This document shows positions 5,678 to 8,057 of a stretch of 8,057 bases of DNA, piece after piece. A program made the translations under genes and the position numbers. Source of the stretch: an uncultured bacterium (lineage in GTDB: Bacteria > Gemmatimonadota > Gemmatimonadetes > Longimicrobiales > RSA9); NCBI GenBank assembly GCA_937995995.1, contig CALKIP010000122.1:1-8057 (forward strand), read 5' to 3'. The notes under the pieces were generated by a model, which was given only the letters and a program-made list of their open reading frames with translations, searched no databases and had not been told where the DNA came from. Position 1 is the first letter of the stretch. The number at the start of each line of letters is the position of its first letter.

Positions 5678-6757
5678 CTAAGTCCGGACCCGCAGCGAAA
5701 GCACCAGCGCCGCCACCGTAAACACCGCGTTCGGAATCCAAGCCGCCACCACCGGCGGGAGTGCGCCGCCGGCGCCGGCCGCACCGGCCACCTTGAAGAG
5801 CATCAGGTAGAAGATCGTGATGGCGAGCGAGATACCGACGCCGTAGGCGGAGCCGCCGCGGCGCGAGGAGGTGGCCAGCGGGACCGCGAAGAGGATGATG
5901 ACGAGCGTCGCCACGGGGATCGCGATCTTCTGGGCGCGCTCGACCATCAGCTCGAGCGGGCGGCCGCCGGAGCGCTCGATGACCTCGATGAAGTACCCGA
6001 GCTCGAAGTAGCCCATCTCCTCAGGGTCGCGCGGTTCGGCCAGGAGCTGATCCGGCGTTTCAGAGAAGGAGGGGAAGCGCAGCGTCTCGAAGCTGAACGA
6101 CCGCTCCTCGCCACGGTCGAGGAAGTAGCGGAGCGTGCCGTCCTGGAACTCCCACCCGGAGTCGCGGGCGTAGAACGCCTCCTGTGCGGCCATGTGCACG
6201 GCCGGCACGACCGGTTCGTTGCCCTCGCGCTCCATCGTGACGCGTGACATGCGGTTGCCGGAGGTGTCGAGGCGACGGACGGCGAAGACCCGGCCGTCGG
6301 CCGTGCGGTAGACGAAGTCGTTGCGCGTCGTGCGGCTGCGCTTGACCTGTTCGTCGAGCACCTCGAGCCGCGCACGGTTGGCGATCGGCACCAGCTCCGA
6401 GATGCCGAGACCGGCCACGGTCAGGAGTACGCCGAGGATCGGCAGCGGCGCGAAGAGGCGGAAGAAGCTTACGCCGCCGGCCTTCGCCGCCGTGACCTCG
6501 AAGTGGCGCGTCATGTTGTTGACCGTGAAGACCGAGGCGATCAGCGACGCGATCGGGAACGAGTACAGGACGAAGAGGGGGACCTGGTAGACGTAGTTCA
6601 GCGTGACCTGGGCGACGGTGTAGCCCCGTTCCATGTGGCGGTCGAGGTTGTCCATCAAGTCGCCCAGGATGAAGAGCACGGGCGCCGCGAGTGCGAAGAG
6701 GATGAAGAGCCGCAGGAACTCGCGGATCACGTAACGGTCGAGCAGTCGGCCGCGCAT
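5678..6757 (-). CDS. lptG: LptG, LPS export permease
   Basis: The 359-residue product is a YjgP/YjgQ-family permease that with LptF and two LptB ATPases extracts lipopolysaccharide from the inner membrane and passes it to LptC/LptA. Six membrane helices are visible: about 14-35, 56-79, 98-122, 276-296, 303-322 and 334-355, with a periplasmic beta-rich domain between the third and fourth. The coupling-helix sequence NNMTRHFEVTAAKAGGVSFFR at 80-100 corresponds to the segment with a conserved Glu (E87 here) and A-x-G-x-S that contacts LptB. The start ATG (6757-6755) overlaps the LptF stop by one base (TGATG) and has AGGAGG 8 bases upstream (6766-6771), so translation is coupled. Assignment as LptG and not LptF rests on gene order, LptF usually being first. 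The length is normal. The stop lies 12 bases from the stop of the converging glycosyltransferase gene. Confidence 0.9.
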   Translation of the reverse strand: MRGRLLDRYVIREFLRLFILFALAAPVLFILGDLMDNLDRHMERGYTVAQVTLNYVYQVPLFVLYSFPIASLIASVFTVNNMTRHFEVTAAKAGGVSFFRLFAPLPILGVLLTVAGLGISELVPIANRARLEVLDEQVKRSRTTRNDFVYRTADGRVFAVRRLDTSGNRMSRVTMEREGNEPVVPAVHMAAQEAFYARDSGWEFQDGTLRYFLDRGEERSFSFETLRFPSFSETPDQLLAEPRDPEEMGYFELGYFIEVIERSGGRPLELMVERAQKIAIPVATLVIILFAVPLATSSRRGGSAYGVGISLAITIFYLMLFKVAGAAGAGGALPPVVAAWIPNAVFTVAALVLSLRVRT

Positions 6758-8057
6758 CAGTAGGCCCTCCTGCGGCGGAGCGACTCGACCCTACGGGCGA
6801 AGGCGTCGCGCACCTTGTCCTTGAAGTCGTCCCACGCACCGCCGCGTGCGGTCGATGCCTCGCGGCCGAACCTTGCCAGGGAGACGAGGCCGAGGGCGAG
6901 GAAGATGACGTTGACCATCCACATTCCGACCACCGGCGAGACGTGGCCCCTGTCGCCGAGCTGTTCGCCGCCGGTCAGCCCCATCCAGTAGATCGAGAAG
7001 ATCAGGAGCGAGAAGGCGATGACCATCCCGACCCCGCCACCCGGGAAGCGTACGGCGAGTGGCGCGCCGATCAGGACGAAGACGATGCACGCGAACGGGA
7101 TCGCGAACTTCTTGTGCAGCTCGACCTCGTAGCGGTTGATCCCCTGCTGCAGTGTGCGTGCACGGGTGCCTAGGGACTCCATCTCCCGTGTGAGGCGCAT
7201 CGTCATGAGGTCGCGGCCGTCGGCGCTTTCGAAGCTGGGATCGAGTGAGAGGAGACCGGTCGACGGCGCAGGCCCGCGACGGGCCGCCCCGGCCGGAGCC
7301 GGTGCGGGGCTTTCCCGTTCCGCGCCGGTCGCGCGCGACTGCGCGGGCCGCGAGCCGTCTTCGTCGCCGTCGCCATCTCCCTCCTCGAGCTCGACCGCCA
7401 CACCGGCGCCGTCACCGTTCACCGCTTCCGGGGCGTCCGGATCCTCCTGGGCGAACGGGCCGAGCAGTGCGTTCTCGACCGCCGTGACCATGTAGTCGCG
7501 CGTCTGCTCCCGGAGCGTGGCCAGCTCGTCGCGGCGGGTCCTGATCTCTTCGGCGAGCATGGCGACGGACATTTCGCGGTCGCCGCGGTAGGAGTTCGTG
7601 CTGTCGCGTTGGAGCACGTTTCCCACGCCCGCCATGCGGATGACCTGTTCGTCGTAGAACATGCGCGTGAAGCGGTCGGGCTCGCGCCGCTCGCGCTCGT
7701 GCACCCAGCCGTCGTACAATGTGAGGAAGAGGTCGGTGCGTGCCGCATTGAACGCCATCTGGCCGCTGTCGGCGTAGATCGTCCGGTCGCGCCCACTGTC
7801 GCTCAGGTCGTAGATCACCACATCATAGAGGTGGTTCGTCGCCGGCTCGATCCGCGCCGCCTGGAGGTAGTAGCGCGAGCTGCGCTCGCCCGCGCGGATC
7901 TCGTTGACGACCTGCTCGCGCAGCTCGAGCGTCGGGCTCTTGCGCCCGATGTCGATCAGCAGGTTCCTCAACCGGTGGTTCGACTCCGGCAGGATGGTGT
8001 CATTGAACCAGATCATCCCGCCGGTCCTCATCACCGCGATGAGGATGAGCGGGGTGA
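6757..8057 (-). CDS. lptF: LptF, LPS export permease, N-terminus beyond the window
   Basis: The frame is open to the window edge; an in-frame GTG at 8034 is internal, since TPLILIAV precedes it and continues the second or third membrane helix. The family motif FNDTILPESNHRLRNLL follows (residues 10-26 counted from that GTG), the usual start of the periplasmic part. A periplasmic jelly-roll region runs to ~190 and again from ~272 to 300. The last three helices are at ~310-328, 334-353 and 366-387, beginning with the conserved KKFAIPFACIVFVLIGAPLA. Between ~196 and ~272 is a low-complexity insert rich in D, E, G, P and A that most LptF proteins lack. A basic cytoplasmic tail (~388-425) ends RRRRAY. 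Role: inner-membrane partner of LptG in the LptB2FG exporter, taking LPS from the outer leaflet. The missing part should hold the first two helices and the coupling segment. It forms an operon with lptG by one-base overlap. Confidence 0.9.
   Translation of the reverse strand, partial: TPLILIAVMRTGGMIWFNDTILPESNHRLRNLLIDIGRKSPTLELREQVVNEIRAGERSSRYYLQAARIEPATNHLYDVVIYDLSDSGRDRTIYADSGQMAFNAARTDLFLTLYDGWVHERERREPDRFTRMFYDEQVIRMAGVGNVLQRDSTNSYRGDREMSVAMLAEEIRTRRDELATLREQTRDYMVTAVENALLGPFAQEDPDAPEAVNGDGAGVAVELEEGDGDGDEDGSRPAQSRATGAERESPAPAPAGAARRGPAPSTGLLSLDPSFESADGRDLMTMRLTREMESLGTRARTLQQGINRYEVELHKKFAIPFACIVFVLIGAPLAVRFPGGGVGMVIAFSLLIFSIYWMGLTGGEQLGDRGHVSPVVGMWMVNVIFLALGLVSLARFGREASTARGGAWDDFKDKVRDAFARRVESLRRRRAY
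6766..6771 (-). promoter_or_regulatory. Ribosome-binding site of lptG, inside lptF
   Basis: On the minus strand AGGAGG lies 8 bases before the lptG ATG and within the last codons of lptF. It fixes the lptG start and supports coupled translation. Confidence 0.75.
7221..7450 (-). other. Low-complexity insert within LptF
   Basis: Codons ~196-272 of the visible LptF encode first an acidic part (EEGDGDGDEDG at ~217-227) and then a Pro/Ala part (ESPAPAPAGAARRGPAP at ~241-257). The reading frame stays intact and the flanking sequences fit the family. It lies in the periplasmic domain between two structured parts and is probably a disordered loop. Confidence 0.65.

Noticed and set aside
1..8057. CRISPR array, tRNA, rRNA, insertion sequence or toxin-antitoxin or defence genes
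   Set aside because: I looked for regularly spaced repeats, transposase motifs and tRNA-like cloverleaves on both strands and found none. Apart from the 222-base intergenic stretch, the window is almost all coding.

Overview
The window appears to be two unrelated pieces of DNA joined at about position 310. Bases 1-310 have about 52% GC by my count and use many A/T-ending codons. They carry the 3' end of a GerA-family spore-germination gene and the first 30 codons of an overlapping GerB-family germinant permease gene, as in a Bacillales endospore former (Paenibacillaceae-like is only a guess). From about 311 on the DNA is clearly GC-rich with mostly G/C-ending codons. It encodes LPS-transport permeases and secreted M16 peptidases, as in a diderm, high-GC bacterium. 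Gemmatimonadota fits the style of the proteins, but that is inference. The switch falls inside one open frame, so a GerB N-terminus runs directly into the last ~211 residues of UvrA. A chimeric metagenomic contig is the simplest explanation.

Layout: 1-273 (+) GerA-family C-terminus. 221-946 (+) chimeric frame, GerB start plus UvrA C-terminus. 947-1168 intergenic, very GC-rich, with an imperfect ~41-bp tandem repeat, small GC hairpins, a possible promoter and a good ribosome-binding site. 1169-2545 (+) secreted M16 zinc peptidase with an intact HxxEH site. 2556-4655 (+) secreted M16 homologue without the zinc site but with the Arg/Tyr pair, plus a C-terminal extension of ~220 residues. 4661-5665 (+) family 2 glycosyltransferase with a C-terminal Rossmann-like domain. 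5678-6757 (-) LptG. 6757-8057 (-) LptF, cut by the window edge. The plus-strand genes and the lpt genes converge with a 12-base gap.

How they work together: the two M16 genes are 10 bases apart, and each has the half of the active site that the other lacks, so they most likely form one periplasmic heterodimeric protease. The glycosyltransferase follows 5 bases later and is probably co-transcribed. Its link to the protease is unclear; surface polysaccharide or LPS synthesis is possible. LptF and LptG are the inner-membrane half of the LPS exporter, working with LptB and LptC encoded elsewhere. I see no mobile element, CRISPR array, tRNA or rRNA. The most useful points for a reader are the contig junction, the split-site M16 pair with its unusual C-terminal domain, and the low-complexity insert in LptF.
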